Of a stretch of 64,000 bases of DNA, positions 48,166 through 59,446 are shown in pieces. Positions within the stretch are counted from its first letter, which is position 1, and each line of letters opens with the position of its first letter. The notes beneath the pieces are model-generated. The model searched no databases, was not told the DNA's origin, and was given only the letters and a program-made list of their open reading frames with translations. The position numbers and the translations under genes are program-made. The stretch is from Paguma larvata (Eukaryota > Chordata > Mammalia > Carnivora > Viverridae): NCBI GenBank assembly GCA_030068075.1, contig CM057826.1, positions 108,541,746-108,605,745 on the forward strand, read 5' to 3'.

Positions 48166-48494
48166 CCAGAAACCCAAAAGGTTTTAGCTTACAGTTAAGT
48201 ATTCTGTGGTTGCCTTATGACCCAGATAGACCTTTCATAGCTCCTACATGAAAATTATTATAGTCAGGGAATTTGGAACTTCACTGCCCATTTGTCTGAA
48301 TGTCAGAAAGGGTCCAAATTTGCATTCTGAGGAAAATCTTAATTGCACCTCTAGCTACCCCATCTATATATGAAGATGATAGGTAAACAGAGAGACAGAC
48401 ATAGTATACCCTCACCCAGTACCCAAGGCATGGGGGTGAAAGCAACCAATGCTAGAATAAGCTGAGTTTAGCAGCTGCAAAACCCAGCTTTGCA
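48166..48494. other. Unassigned non-coding sequence
   Basis: No repeat or exon recognised. Confidence 0.45.
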
Positions 48495-48640
48495 CAGAGA
48501 ATAATAACAAGAATAGATAATGTGCCTTGTACTTGTGTGCTTGGCTAACTGCTCTATATTCAGATCTCACTTAATCCTCACACAACCTTCTGAAGTCAGT
48601 GTTATTAGTATTCCCATTTTACAGAGGTTAAGAAATAACT
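48495..48640 (+). repeat. MIR SINE fragment
   Basis: tatattcagatctcacttaa, tcctcacacaaccttctgaa, gttattagtattcccatttt and acagaggttaagaaat give a clear MIR core. Confidence 0.78.
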
Positions 48641-48674
48641 GACATGTAACTATTCAAAAACACAAAATCGAAAA

Positions 48675-49113
48675 ACTGGCTTGTGTCATTTCCCTGCCTA
48701 AAATGCCTTCTTCTGCACTTAGGAGAGAATCCACAATCCCTATCAGAGTCTACGCAGCCATGTGTGAGGAGGCCTCCAGCAGGCTCCCTGGCTTCCTCCT
48801 GTCTCAGGCACTCCAGACACACTGGGTTTCTGCCACTTCCTCTAGAGCTCCAACCTCTTTCTCTCCTCAGGGCCTTTGTATAGGCTGTTTCTGCTGCCCT
48901 CAGAATCTGAATGTTCTACCATTGTTGTAGAGCAAATACTGTCTCATCTTTTATTGGCTTAGGTGTCATCTCCTTAGAGGTCACCCCTGACTTCACTGAA
49001 ACCCACCTAAAGTAGATTCATGCATCCACATGCCACTGCCTTTCTCCTTTCTTTCTCTCTCTCAGGTCCTTCTTCACTTCTTTTATAACTTTTCATGGTG
49101 TGTGTGTGTGTGC

Positions 49114-49169
<56 letters not shown>

Positions 49170-49450
49170 CAGACGGACAGACAGAGAGGAAGAGAGAGAG
49201 AAAGACTCCCACTAGGACATGAATCCCCTGACTGTAGCAACAATATCTTACTTGATTCTCTTCCACACCTTACCCACCACCAGACTCTCAGCCGCTGCAT
49301 TTTCTTTGAAATGTGTATTATAACTTAATATTCATTTGTTTTCTCTTTACCTGTTCTTAGACCTGTTACCTTCTCTATTAGACTCAAAGTCTGTTCAGAC
49401 TCTGTCTTCAGCACCCAGAACTCTATTTGGCATGCACATGCTGTAATTTG
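48675..49450 (+). repeat. L2 LINE 3' region with microsatellite
   Basis: L2 order: cctaaaatgccttcttctgc, ctccagacacactgggtttc, tctcctcagggcctttgtat, gctgtttctgctgcc, then taggtgtcatctccttagag and gtcacccctgacttcactg. It continues after the microsatellite with agactcaaagtctgttcaga and cagcacccagaactctattt, then ggcatgcac. The frames through it are shadows. Confidence 0.75.
49098..49203. repeat. Compound microsatellite (GT)n(GA)n
   Basis: An almost pure (gt)n run from 49098 to 49146 (one gcgta interruption) joins a (ga)n run and then acagacggacagacag with a further (ga)n, to about 49203. It is one of the longest simple repeats in the window. Confidence 0.97.
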
Positions 49451-51198
49451 TCCAAGGACTTGGGGTCACTGAATGGGCAAGATTTGTACCCAGGTAGTCT
49501 TTGTCCAGATATGTCCCTCTTCTCCACTCACAGGACTGACTCTGAGATGGTCCTCCTCTCCCAGAGAGGAAGCAGAACACAAACCACACAGTCCTCTCAT
49601 GTGGTCTGCCTCTATGGTTGGGGACAGAGCAGATGTTGCCTCTCTATCTCCCATGTCCTCCGCCTAAGTTGGCTGCACTAATTGAAAAGGCACAGGCCGC
49701 TGAGCCAATAAGAAAACTCTGCACCTTATCTCTGATCCCAGTTGTTTAGGCTGCTTGGAAACTGAGTTCAGTTTCTTCACTAGGCAGGAGAGGCCACTCT
49801 CACTTGGCGGTCGGAAAACAAGGACAAAAGCAGCATCACAACACCAAGTAATCAGGCTCTGGATTTCTGTCAGCTTTCCCACCCTCCCCACATTATTCAT
49901 TTCTTTCAGTTAAATCACAAAAAGAAATAGGATATACAAAGGCACCAATAGCATCATCTCCTTCTCCTGGGGAATGTATCACCATTCCTTTTGTATAAAC
50001 TGCTGAAGCTTTGATATCTTTCTTCCCTCTGGTGCTGCTTTCTGCTTTTCTCTGCTTTTCTAACTCCTCTGCTCTCTCCTGGGGAATTTGTTCAGCTTGA
50101 GCACTTGTGCACGTGTCTTTTAAACACAGCTCTGGCTGCATTCCCAGCGAAGGAGGAAGAAGCCTTTGTGGCCCAACTAATTCAATAAGCGTCAATTATT
50201 CATGGAATGTTTATTAGGTGGGAAGAAAGCAATGTTTCCACCACTTGTTATTACTCCACAATCTATCAGAGGATTAAATTAACTTCCTGTCATGATAGAA
50301 GTCACTTTATCCTTAAATGCAGGAGTTGCTAATGCCCAGTTTGGAAACTGTTTCACAAAGGGGTCATGGATACACATCGCTTATGCCGCACAGTACAAAC
50401 AGAAAACAGAGTTTATGATGGGGGTCAGGGGAATGACAAGCAGAGAAGTAGTAGAGGTCACAGTCCCCTGAGCTCTCTCCCAGGAGCTTTGGTCAGGTAT
50501 GTATGAACTTTAAGCCTAAAGTCAGCTGTTTCATCTTCTTTTATGAGATGATCAGTCAGGTACAGCCACAAGAGGAGACACAAGAGAAGCTCAAGAAGAC
50601 AAAACCAATTACACTTCCAGGTCCTAGAGGTGGGACAGGCAGGACCACATGGAAAGACATCAGTGTGGCCAGAAAGCAAAAGACAGGAGCAAAGAGAGCA
50701 GCTAGGTCACAGCCTTTTTGGGGTTCCTCCCAGGGCAAGGTAAACAGTTTGGGGTCAGCTAGTATGAATAATTTTTGGTGGGATTTGGTTATAGGAGTGG
50801 TCCCTAGTTGCTGGGTACAAGGCCCTGGGATGATTAAGGCAGAGGCATACTGCTTCCTGGGAGGTAGAGGCAGATGGAGAAAGTTGCCTCTGGACTGACT
50901 GGTTTGCATATCAAAAGCATGCTCCTGCTGAGCCCCTGCTAACTCTAAGTAGGCACTAGTTTCCAGAAGGTCAGTCTCTCCCAGCTAGAAAGACTTGCCA
51001 AGATGTCAAAATATTGCAATACCGAGAAAATGTAATAATATATACATCAATGTTCTAGCAGAGGCCACCACCATTAGCTCCAAACATTTGCAAGGACAGA
51101 AAACAGGGAATATCTAAGTGACTATAACACTGGATGCTTTTTTGTCAAGGAAGTGGGCTTATTTCATCACAAAAAAAATAATAAAGAAAGAAAAATCC
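49451..51198. other. Unassigned non-coding sequence
   Basis: About 1.75 kb with no confident family. The frames of 100-131 codons (49893-50195 minus, 50503-50898 plus, 50556-50909 minus) overlap on opposite strands and show no domain. 50400-50900 has some LTR-like composition, but I could not assign it. Confidence 0.4.
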
Positions 51199-51328
51199 AG
51201 TATGGTAATGGATGTTAACTAGATTCATGGTGAACATTTTGCAATACAATACAAATATCAGATCATTACATGGTATACCTGAAACTAATATAATATGGTA
51301 TGTCAATTATGCCTCATTAAAAAAAAAA
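51199..51328 (+). mobile_element. Old L1 3' end with A-tail
   Basis: gtaatggatgttaactagat, a gatcattacatggtatacct segment, gaaactaatataatatggta and tgtcaattatgcctcattaa, then a run of A. It is the plus-strand terminus of the L1 family also seen reversed at 2540-2762 and 32307-32512. Confidence 0.8.
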
Positions 51329-52002
51329 GCTAATAAAATGTAGAGTTCCTTGTTTTTCAGGTATGGTAAGACCTACAGATCAGGAGATGATTGCCATTGA
51401 AAAGATAGTTTATTATACTCAGATCCCAAAGGGCTGGGCATGCCTGGCCAAGGGGGTCACCCAGGGAAGCCCCAGTGAATCAGGAGTAGATAAGGGAGAC
51501 GGGGAAGGGAAATGTGGGCAAGAACCTTTACTGTAGTTTCCACAGGAAGGAATGCAGGCAAGGTGATGAGGCTTAAGGCTGGCTAGCTTGAATGATTTCT
51601 GTAGCCTGTATGGCACAGGGGGAGGCCCTGAGGACATCTGAAAAGGCAGAGAGTGGCCAGAGATATCACAGCTCCATAAAGCAGGTGGTTGAAGGGATGG
51701 GCTCTGCATCAGCTGGTTTTCAAATGAAAGACACACCAGTAGGCTTGTCACTCACTATCTCTAGGAATTGGCTAACCCTAAGAGGGACAGTCCTACCAGC
51801 AACTGCAAGACCCCAGATGTCAAAGCATGAAAAATGCATACAATCAAAAGACATGACCAATATAAGAAGTCCCCAGGCTCATTTCAGAAGCCTGGGGAAA
51901 CCTCTTCCATGTGAATGGAAGATCAAAACCATGCACGAGGCTATGATCTAGGACTCCTGGAGAGGGGGACAGAGAAATCCACTTGGAACCTGAAATAGGC
52001 CT
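51329..52002. other. Unassigned sequence, possible LTR
   Basis: Has a G-rich, LTR-like look (aaaagatagtttattatac and ccaagggggtcacccaggg) but no recognised boundaries. The opposing frames of 110 and 119 codons are not supported as genes. Confidence 0.35.
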
Positions 52003-52140
52003 TTTTTTTAATAGTTAATTGTTTATATTGAGAAAGACAGAGAGAGAAGGAATGAGTGGGGAGGCGCAGAGAGAAAGGTGAAGAGAGAGAATCTGAATCA
52101 AGAGTCTGACACTTAACTGACTGAGCCACTCAGGCACCCC
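52003..52140 (-). mobile_element. CAN-SINE, internally deleted, minus strand
   Basis: Reversed tail (tttttttaatagttaattgt), GA-rich stretch, then directly gaatcaagagtctgacactt and the head actgagccactcaggcaccc. The tRNA-like middle with the B-box is missing, leaving about 140 bp. Confidence 0.85.
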
Positions 52141-52200
52141 TTTATTTTTTTTTAATATTCATTTATATCAAAAGAGAGAGAAGAAGTTGGGGAGGCTGAA
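52141..52200 (-). mobile_element. Probable second SINE tail fragment
   Basis: A second reversed A-tail plus GA-rich piece (tttttttttaatattcattt, then aaaagagagagaagaag) abuts the head of the SINE at 52003-52140. It suggests that this SINE went into the tail of an older SINE that has since been lost or truncated. Confidence 0.5.
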
Positions 52201-52652
52201 CTAGGTCTTTATAAGTAGAGATTATTAGAAGACAGAAGTGACAAAGTGGAGCTGGAGACAGGAAGGAGACAATAGAGGGAGAAAGGGAGGGAAGAATACC
52301 TTTCAGGCAGTGAAAAAGGTAAAGAAGCAAAGAGTCCTCTAGTGTCTCATGGTCACAAAATCCATTTCCTCCCACTCTTAGTTAATTAAAGATTTAATAT
52401 GTGTAAAAAAGTATTCAGACATAGCCAAGGTAAATGTCCTATACTTCACAGGGAGTGGTGAGGATTACATGACTGCTAACATAGGCCAGCACAGTGCCTG
52501 CCTGTAGAAGATGGCAGGAGAGATTAGCTTCTCCCCATCCCACCTCCCTCTTTCCTTCTGATTTTTTTCTCACCCCTGCCCCACAACTGCCCCTTCCCAA
52601 GAGACGTCTAGCTAATCTGTCAGCACTCTTCTCAGTGATGCAAAAACCCCCC
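52201..52652. other. Unassigned non-coding sequence
   Basis: Purine-rich near 52230-52310; nothing recognised. Confidence 0.45.
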
Positions 52653-53008
52653 TGTTATGATCTGTTTGTATGCCCCTAAAATCCATATGCTGAAGTCCTA
52701 CCCTCCATTTTGATTGAGGGGTGATTAGGTTTAGGTGAGGTCATGAGGGTGTGGACCCTAATGGGATTAGTGACCTTAAAAAAGAGACAAGGCCCAAGTT
52801 CCCTCTCCCTCCCCTACACATGAAGTTAAAGACACAATACAGCCACAGAAAGAGGCTATCTGCAAGCCAGGAAGAGTGTTCTCACCAGAACCCACCCATG
52901 CTGGTACCCTGACCTTGGAAATCTGGCCTCCAGAACTGTGAGAAATAAATGCCTGTGGTTTAAGCCACCTCATCTGTGGTATTTTGTTATTGCAACCCTA
53001 ACTGACAA
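52653..53008 (+). repeat. MST/MLT1-type MaLR LTR
   Basis: tgttatgatctgtttgtatg, ccatatgctgaagtcctacc, gtgattaggtttaggtgagg, tcatgagggtgtggacccta and, at the end, gcctccagaactgtgagaaa, ggtttaagccacctcatctg and tgcaaccctaactgacaa. About 356 bp, close to a complete solo LTR. Confidence 0.85.
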
Positions 53009-53044
53009 AGGCAACCCCAAAACCTCCTGGGAGAACAAAACCCA

Positions 53045-53247
53045 GGGCACCTGGGTGGTTCAGGTGGCTCAGTCTGACTCTTGATTTCGGCTCAGGTCAT
53101 GATCTCACAGTTCATGGGTTCCAGCTCTGCGTTGGGCTCCATGCAGACAGTATGGAGCCTGCTTCCTATCTTCTGTCTCCTTCCCTCTCTGTCCCTCCAC
53201 TCTCATATTCTCTCTCTCTCAAAAATAAATAAACATTAAAAAAAAAA
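53045..53247 (+). mobile_element. CAN-SINE with small internal duplication
   Basis: Head gggcacctgggtggttcag, followed by a repeated gtggctcag before tctgactcttgatttcggct, then tcatgatctcacag and the tail aaaaataaataaacatt with a run of A to 53247. The L1 at 53248 begins exactly where the A-tail ends. Confidence 0.93.
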
Positions 53248-54911
53248 GGAGGGGCCAAGATGGTGGAATAGCATGAAGTTTTTTTGTGTGTCATGTACAC
53301 GAAATACAGCCAGATCAACACTAAACCATCCTGCACACCTACAAAACTAATCTGAGGATTAACACAACAGTCTACACAACCTGAACCACAGAACTCAGCA
53401 GGTACACGGTGCAAAGAACCGGGGGAGAGAGAAGCTGCAGAGGGCAGGGAACTGTTTTTGCTTGCGGAGAGAGGACAGACAGGAGAGAGTATGGGAAAAG
53501 CACCCCCCCCTCCCAAAGCAGTTGGAGAGAAAGTGGAAAACTGGAAACAACCACAGAGACTGAACAAAAAAAGGAAGAAAGGAGAAAGGATAGGGTTTAC
53601 ATTCCTTAAGACTCTAAACAGGGGGAGTGTAGAGTCTGAAACCAGCTCAATACCTGGTGGTGCTCTGGTGGGAAAGGCGAATCCATGGGAGCAGAGTAAG
53701 GTCCAGGCAGTCCTCAGCCACATGGGGAGAAGCAGTTCCCTTGCTAGGAAGACATTTGATAGAGGCTGTGTGGCCTCCCCACAGGTAAATGACCTAGCAG
53801 ACCCCAGAGAACAACCATATTCACTGGTGTTGGAACAAGGACGTTAAGGGGGAAGCCTTTGCCAAATGTGTGTTGTGACTTACCATAATCCTAGAAACGC
53901 TACTGCTACACAATCACGTGAACTTTTTCAGGGACAGGCTGGCACGCAGCCATAGTCTCTGGACATTGGCAGCAGCATGGTCTCACAAACATTCCTAGGT
54001 GCGGCTGACACTGTCCATTACTTGGTGAGACCCTCCCCAAGAAGGTCTGAGTTAGTCAAAGCCACAGTCCCTCAGAAGCAAGAGGTTGGGAAACACAGCA
54101 GCATCTGAGATTGGGAGGGAGGTGCCGCCTGGCGACCTGATGGTTGGTCATGGACAGTGTAAAGCGAGGAGCAAACAGAAGCCAGAGACGAAAGATGGGT
54201 GAGCAATTGTTGACTGGGGAGAAGAGAGTTCCCATACTAAAGACTGGGTAGCTGGGTAATGCCATTTTCACCCCTCTCACGCATGAGCATACACACCTAC
54301 AAGCACCACAACAATCCATTCCAGTGAGCTGAACAACACCATCTAATGGAGAATGGAGCCATTACACTAAGCCCTACCCAAATGGGCCAACCTTGCTCTT
54401 CAGGAACACCACAAGTCTCTCCACCTACATAGTTTACAGACCATGAAGTGCATCACAGTTTGAGTTCCAGAGGAAAACGATGTAATTTCATCACATTTCA
54501 GTCTGTTATTGGTCCATCTACTCAATTTTTTTCTTTTTCATTTCTTTTCTTCTCTTGAATACAGAAAGAGAAAAAATTTATTTTTATTTTTAATTTTTAT
54601 TAAAAATATTTTTCTTTAATTTTTTCTACTATATTTTTTTACTTTTTTGTAAATTTTTCAAATTCTATTTTACTTCCATCGTTTCATTTTATTCTAGTTC
54701 ATTGTATTCATTTTTTTCAAATTTTCAAATGTTTTTCTTTCTTTTTCTTTTCTTTTTTCTCCCCCTTTTTTCTCTATCTATCAAACTTCTTTCAACATCC
54801 AGACCAAAACATATATAGGATCCAGCATGATTTATTTGATTTGCTGTGTGTGTTTTTTTTAATTTGATAATTTTAATATTTTACCTTATTAAATCGTTTT
54901 CTTCCTTCAAA
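53248..54911 (+). promoter_or_regulatory. L1 5' UTR, copy 2
   Basis: It aligns with the 5' UTR of copy 1. It contains the start motif, a purine-rich region at 53410-53600, the donor-like cctggtg/gtgctctgg (53653-53668) discussed in findings, and the T-rich run at 54530-54760 before ORF1. A 185-codon antisense frame (53166-53723, minus) crosses the L1 start. Confidence 0.8.
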
Positions 54912-55567
54912 ATGATGAAACGAAGGAATTCACCTCAAAAGAGCAGGAAGAAATGACAGGCAGGGACTTAATCAACACATACAAAAGCAAGATGTCTGAA
55001 CCAGAATTTAGAATCTCAATAATAAGAATACTAGCTGGGGTTGAAAATAAATTAGAATCCCTTTCTGTGGAGATAAAAGAAGTAAAATCTAGCCAGGATG
55101 AAAAAAAAATGCTATAACTGAGCTGCAATCTCAAATGGATGCCACGGCGGCAAGAGCAGCAAATCATCAATACAGAGGACAAACCTACAGAGAATGATGA
55201 AGCAGAAAAAAAGAGGGAGACTAAGGCAAAAGAGCATGAAATAAAAACTAGAAAACTCAACGACACATTAAAAAGGAATAACATCAGAATCATAGAGGTC
55301 TCAGAAGATGAAGAGAGAGAAAAAGGGGTACAAATGTTATATGAGCAAATGATAATGGAAAACTTTCGTAACCTGGGAAAAAACACAGACATCAAAATCC
55401 AGGAAGCACAGAAGACTCCCATTAGATTCAACAAAAAACGACCATCAACAAGGCATAGTCAAGGCATCATAGTCATAGTCATAGTCAAATTCATGAAATA
55501 CTCAGGCAAGGAAAGAATCATGAAAGCAGCAAGGGGAAAAAAGTCCTACAAGAGAAGATCAGGTTTG
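54912..55567 (+). pseudogene. L1 ORF1 remnant, C-terminus deleted
   Basis: Two ATGs (54912 and 54915) follow the T-rich leader; the family usually starts MKRRNSPQK, as seen from 54915. The first frame covers the N-terminus and the start of the coiled coil (LESLSVEIKEVKSSQDE), then shifts in an A-run near 55100. The frame at 55139-55576 covers the RRM region (NNIRIIEVSEDEEREKG; MENFRNLGKN) and the start of the C-terminal domain (KERIMKAARGKKSY). There it runs into the deletion, so the last 65 or so residues and the ORF2 start are missing. Confidence 0.88.
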
Positions 55568-58500
55568 CATAATTAAGGGGTCTATCCACCAAGAAGATCT
55601 AACAATTGTAAACATTTATGTTCCGAATATGGAACACCGAAATATATAAATCAATTAATCACAAACATAAAGAAACTCATTGATAATAATACCATAATAG
55701 TAGGGAACTTAAACACTCCCACTTACACAATGGACAGACCGTCTAAACAGAAAATCAACAAGGAAACAATGGCTTTGAATGACATACTGGACCAGATGGA
55801 CTTAACAGATATATTCAGAACATTTAATCCTGAAGCAGCAGATTACACAAGTGCACATGGAATATTCTTCAGAATAGATCTCATACTGCGACACAAATCA
55901 GCCGTCAACAAATACAAAAAGATCAAGATCATACCGTGCATATTTTCAGACCGGAACACTATGAAACTGGAAATCAACCCCAAGAAAAAATTTGGAAAGA
56001 TAACAAAGACTTGGAGACTAAAGAATATCCTACTAAGGAATGAATGTGCTAGCCAGGATGTTAAGGAGGAAATTAAAAAGTACACGGAAGCCAATGATAA
56101 TGATAACACCTACCGCCCAAAACCTCTTGAACACAGCAAAGGCAGTCATAAAAGGGAAGGATATAGCAATCCACACCTTCCTAAAGAAGGAAGAAAAGTC
56201 TCAGATACACAACCTAATATTGCATCTTAAAGAACTGGAAAAAGAACAGCAAATAAAACCCAAAACCAGCAGAAGACAGGAAATAAAAAGATTAGAGCAG
56301 AAATCAATGCTGTTGAAACCAAAAAAAAAAACAACAGTAGAACAGATCAAGGAAACCAGAAGCTAGTTCTTTGAAAGAATTAACATAATTGATAAACCGC
56401 TAGTGAGGTTTTAAGAAAAAGGAAAGGACAAAAATAAATAAATCAAGAATGAAATAAGAGAAATCACAACCAACACACCAGAAATACCAACAATAATAAG
56501 AGAGTATTATGAGCAATTACACACCAATAAAATGGGCAATCTAGAAGAACAGACAAATTCCAGAAACATATAAACTACTAAAACTGAAACAGGAAGAAAT
56601 AGAAAATTCGAACAGACCCATAACCAGTAAAAAACTCGAATTAGTAATCAAAAATATTCCAAAAAACAAGAGTCCAGGGCCCAATGACTTTCCAGGGGAA
56701 TTCTACCAAACATTTAAGGAAGAGTTAACATCTACTCTTTTAAAGCTGCTCCAAAAAAAATAGAAATGGAAGGAAAACTTCCAAACTCTTTCTATAAAGC
56801 CACCGTTACCTTGATTCCAAACTAACCAGACAAAGACCCGACTAAAAAGGAGAACTATAGAACTATTTCCCTGATGAACATGGATGCAAAACTCCTCAAC
56901 GGCCTTACTAGCCAAGTGGATCCAACAATACATTAAAAAAATTATTCACCACGACCAAGTGAGATTTATACTTGGGATGCAGGGCTGGTTCAATATCCAC
57001 AAAACAATCAATGTGATTCATCACATCAGTAAAAGAAAGGACAAGAACGACAGGATCCTCTCCATAGATGAAGAGAAAGCATTTGCCAAAATACGGCAAC
57101 CTTTCTTCATAAAAATCCTCAAGAAAGTAGGGGTAGAAGGATCATATCTCAAGATCATAAAAGCCATATATGAAAGACCCAACGCTAATATCATCCTCAA
57201 CGGGGAAAAACTGAGAACTTCCCCCTAATGTCAGGAACACGACAGGAATATTCACTCTTGCCACTGTGATTCAACATAGTATTGGAAATCTTAGCCTCAG
57301 CAATCAGACAACACAAAGGAAAAAAGGGCATTTAAATCAGCCAAGAAGAAGTCAACTTCCACTCTTCACAGATGACATGAGATTTTATATGGAAAATCCA
57401 AAAGATTCCACCAAAAAACTACTAGAACTGATCCATGAATTCAGCAAAGTGGCAGGATATAAAATTAATGCACAGAAATCAGTTGCATTCCTATATACCA
57501 AGAATGAAACCACAGAAAGAGAAATCAAGGAATCGATCCCATTTACAATTGCACCAAAACCCATAAAATACCTAGGAATAAACCTAACCAAAGAGGTGAA
57601 AAATCTATACATTGAAAACTATAGAAAGCTTATGAAAGAAACCGAAGATGCAAAAAAATGGAAAAATATTCCATGCACCCAGATAGGAAGAACAAATACT
57701 GTTAAAATGTCAATACTACCCAAAGCAATCTACATATTCAATGCAATCCCTATGAAAATAACACCAGCATTCTTTACAGACCTAGAACAAACAATTCTAA
57801 AATTTGAATAGAACCAGAAAAGACCCTGAATAGCCAAAACAATCTTGAAAAAGAAAACCAAAGCTGAAGGCATCACAATCCCAGACTTCAAGATATATTA
57901 CAAAGCTGTAATCATCAAGACAGTATGGTACTGGCACAAAAACAAACACTCAGATCAATGGAACAGAATATAGAACCCAGAAATGGACCCACCAACATAC
58001 AGCCAACTAATCTTCGACAAAGCATGAAAGAATATCTAATGGAATAAAGACAACTCTCTTCAGCAAGTCGTGCTGGGAAAACTGGACAGAGACATGCAGA
58101 AAAATGAACCTGGACCACTTTTTACACCATACGCAAAAATAAATTCAAAATGGATGGAAGACATAATTGTAAGACAGGAAGTCATCAAAATCCTAGAGGA
58201 GAAAGCAGGCAAAAACCTCTTTGACCTTGGCCACAGCAACTTCTTACTCAACACGTCCCCAGAGGCAAGGGAAACAAAAGCAAAAATGAACTATTGGGAT
58301 CTCATCAACATAATAAGCTTCTGCACAGTGAAGGAAATGATCAGCAAAACTAAAAGGCAACCGACGGAAGGGGAGAAGATATTTGCAAATTACATATCAG
58401 ATAAAGAGTTAGTACCCAAAATCTATAAAGGACTTACGAAACTCAACACCCAAGAAATAAATAATCCAGTGAAGAAATGGGCAAAAGACATGAATAGACA

Positions 58501-59130
58501 CTTCTTCAAAGAAGACATCCAGATGGCCAACAGGCACATGAAAAAATGTTCAACATCACTCATCATCAGGGAAATACATATCAAAAGCACAACGAAATAC
58601 TACCTCACAACTGTGAGAATGGCTAACATTAACAACTCTGGCAATGACAGATGTTGGCGAGAATGTGGAGAAAGAGAATCTCTTTGGCACTGCTGGTGGG
58701 AATGCAAATTGGTGCAGCCCCTCAGGAAAACTGTATGGAGGTTCCTCAAAATAATTAAAAACAGAACTACCCTATGACCCAGCAAATCCACTATGAGGTA
58801 TCTATTCAAAGGATAAAAGTATGCTGTTTCAAAGGGGCACATGCACCCCAATGTTTATAGCAGCACTATCAACAACAGCCAAAGTATGAGAAGAGCCCAA
58901 ATGTCCATTGGCAGATGAATGGATAAAGAAGATGTGGTATACATACACAATGGGGTATTACTCAGCAATCAAAAAGAATGAAATCTTGCCATTTGCAACT
59001 ACATGGATGGAACTGGAGGGGATTATGCTACGCAAAATTAGGCAGAGAAATACAAATATCATGTGACTTCACTCATTTGAGGAATTTAAAATACAAAACA
59101 GATGGACGTAAGGGAAGGGAAGCAAAAATA
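55568..59130 (+). pseudogene. L1 ORF2 remnant, N-terminus deleted
   Basis: It starts inside the endonuclease domain (QEDLTIVNIYVPNM-like, about 55590). Endonuclease pieces continue at 55730-56230. RT sequence runs over about 56650-57800, with FTDD at 57365-57376 and [16 protein letters not shown] and [14 protein letters not shown] downstream. The C-terminal 235-codon frame (58070-58777) has [11 protein letters not shown] and an intact zinc-knuckle-like CWRECGERESLWHCWWEC, that is C-x3-C-x7-H-x4-C. It is disrupted in several places and lacks the endonuclease start, so it is not functional. Confidence 0.92.
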
Positions 59131-59304
59131 ATACAAAAACAGGGAGGGGGACAAAACATAACAGACTCCTAAATATGGAGAACAGAGGGTTACTGGAGGG
59201 GTTGTGGGAAGGGGGATAGTCTAAATGGGTAAGGGGCATAAGGAATCTACTTCTGAAATCATAGTTTCACTATATGCCAACTAACTTGGATGTAAATTAA
59301 AAAA

Positions 59305-59336
59305 ACAAAACAACAACAACAACAACAACAACAAAA
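59305..59336. repeat. (AAC)n microsatellite in the L1 tail
   Basis: aacaacaacaacaacaac repeated about eight times at the L1 3' end, a typical derivative of a poly-A tail. Confidence 0.95.
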
Positions 59337-59446
59337 TCCTTAGCTCCAAAACATGAAATGGAGATGAATATGCCTTTGCTGGTATTCTCGTAGGCCACAA
59401 AGATTAGTAAAATGTCTCCACTTTAATGAACTAAGCTACATTATTT
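59337..59446. other. Short spacer containing the left TSD of the small L1
   Basis: About 110 bp between two L1 insertions. It ends with aagctacattattt (59433-59446), the left TSD of the next element. Confidence 0.8.

Larger units (their letters stand above)
53248..59336 (+). mobile_element. Near-full-length L1, copy 2 (inactive, internal deletion)
   Basis: It begins ggaggggccaagatggtgg, the best-preserved L1 start in the window, and ends in an A-rich tail that has become (aac)n. It is collinear with copy 1 (4133-10858) but lacks about 0.6 kb joining the end of ORF1 to the endonuclease region (junction near 55567). Open stretches are longer than in copy 1, up to 235 codons (58070-58777), so it looks younger or less decayed, but stops and shifts remain. 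The left flank is a SINE A-tail, so the TSD is hard to read. aacaaaaccc (about 53033) and aacaaaatcc (about 59330) may be the TSD of the SINE, displaced by the L1. Confidence 0.93.

Noticed and set aside
49007..49328. Opposing frames of 61-97 codons across the (GT)n(GA)n repeat
   Set aside because: Repeats of VCVCVC and RERERE are translations of the microsatellite.
50503..50909. Overlapping 131- and 117-codon frames on opposite strands
   Set aside because: No domain, mutually exclusive, and in DNA with LTR-like composition. Not enough to call a gene.
54907..55434. 175-codon minus-strand open frame, hydrophobic
   Set aside because: It is the reverse reading of the L1 ORF1 remnant. The A/G-rich sense strand yields F/S/L-rich antisense text that looks membrane-like.
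58070..58777. 235-codon frame as a possible active gene
   Set aside because: It is the C-terminal part of L1 ORF2, cut off from the RT by a frameshift and from the endonuclease start by a deletion.
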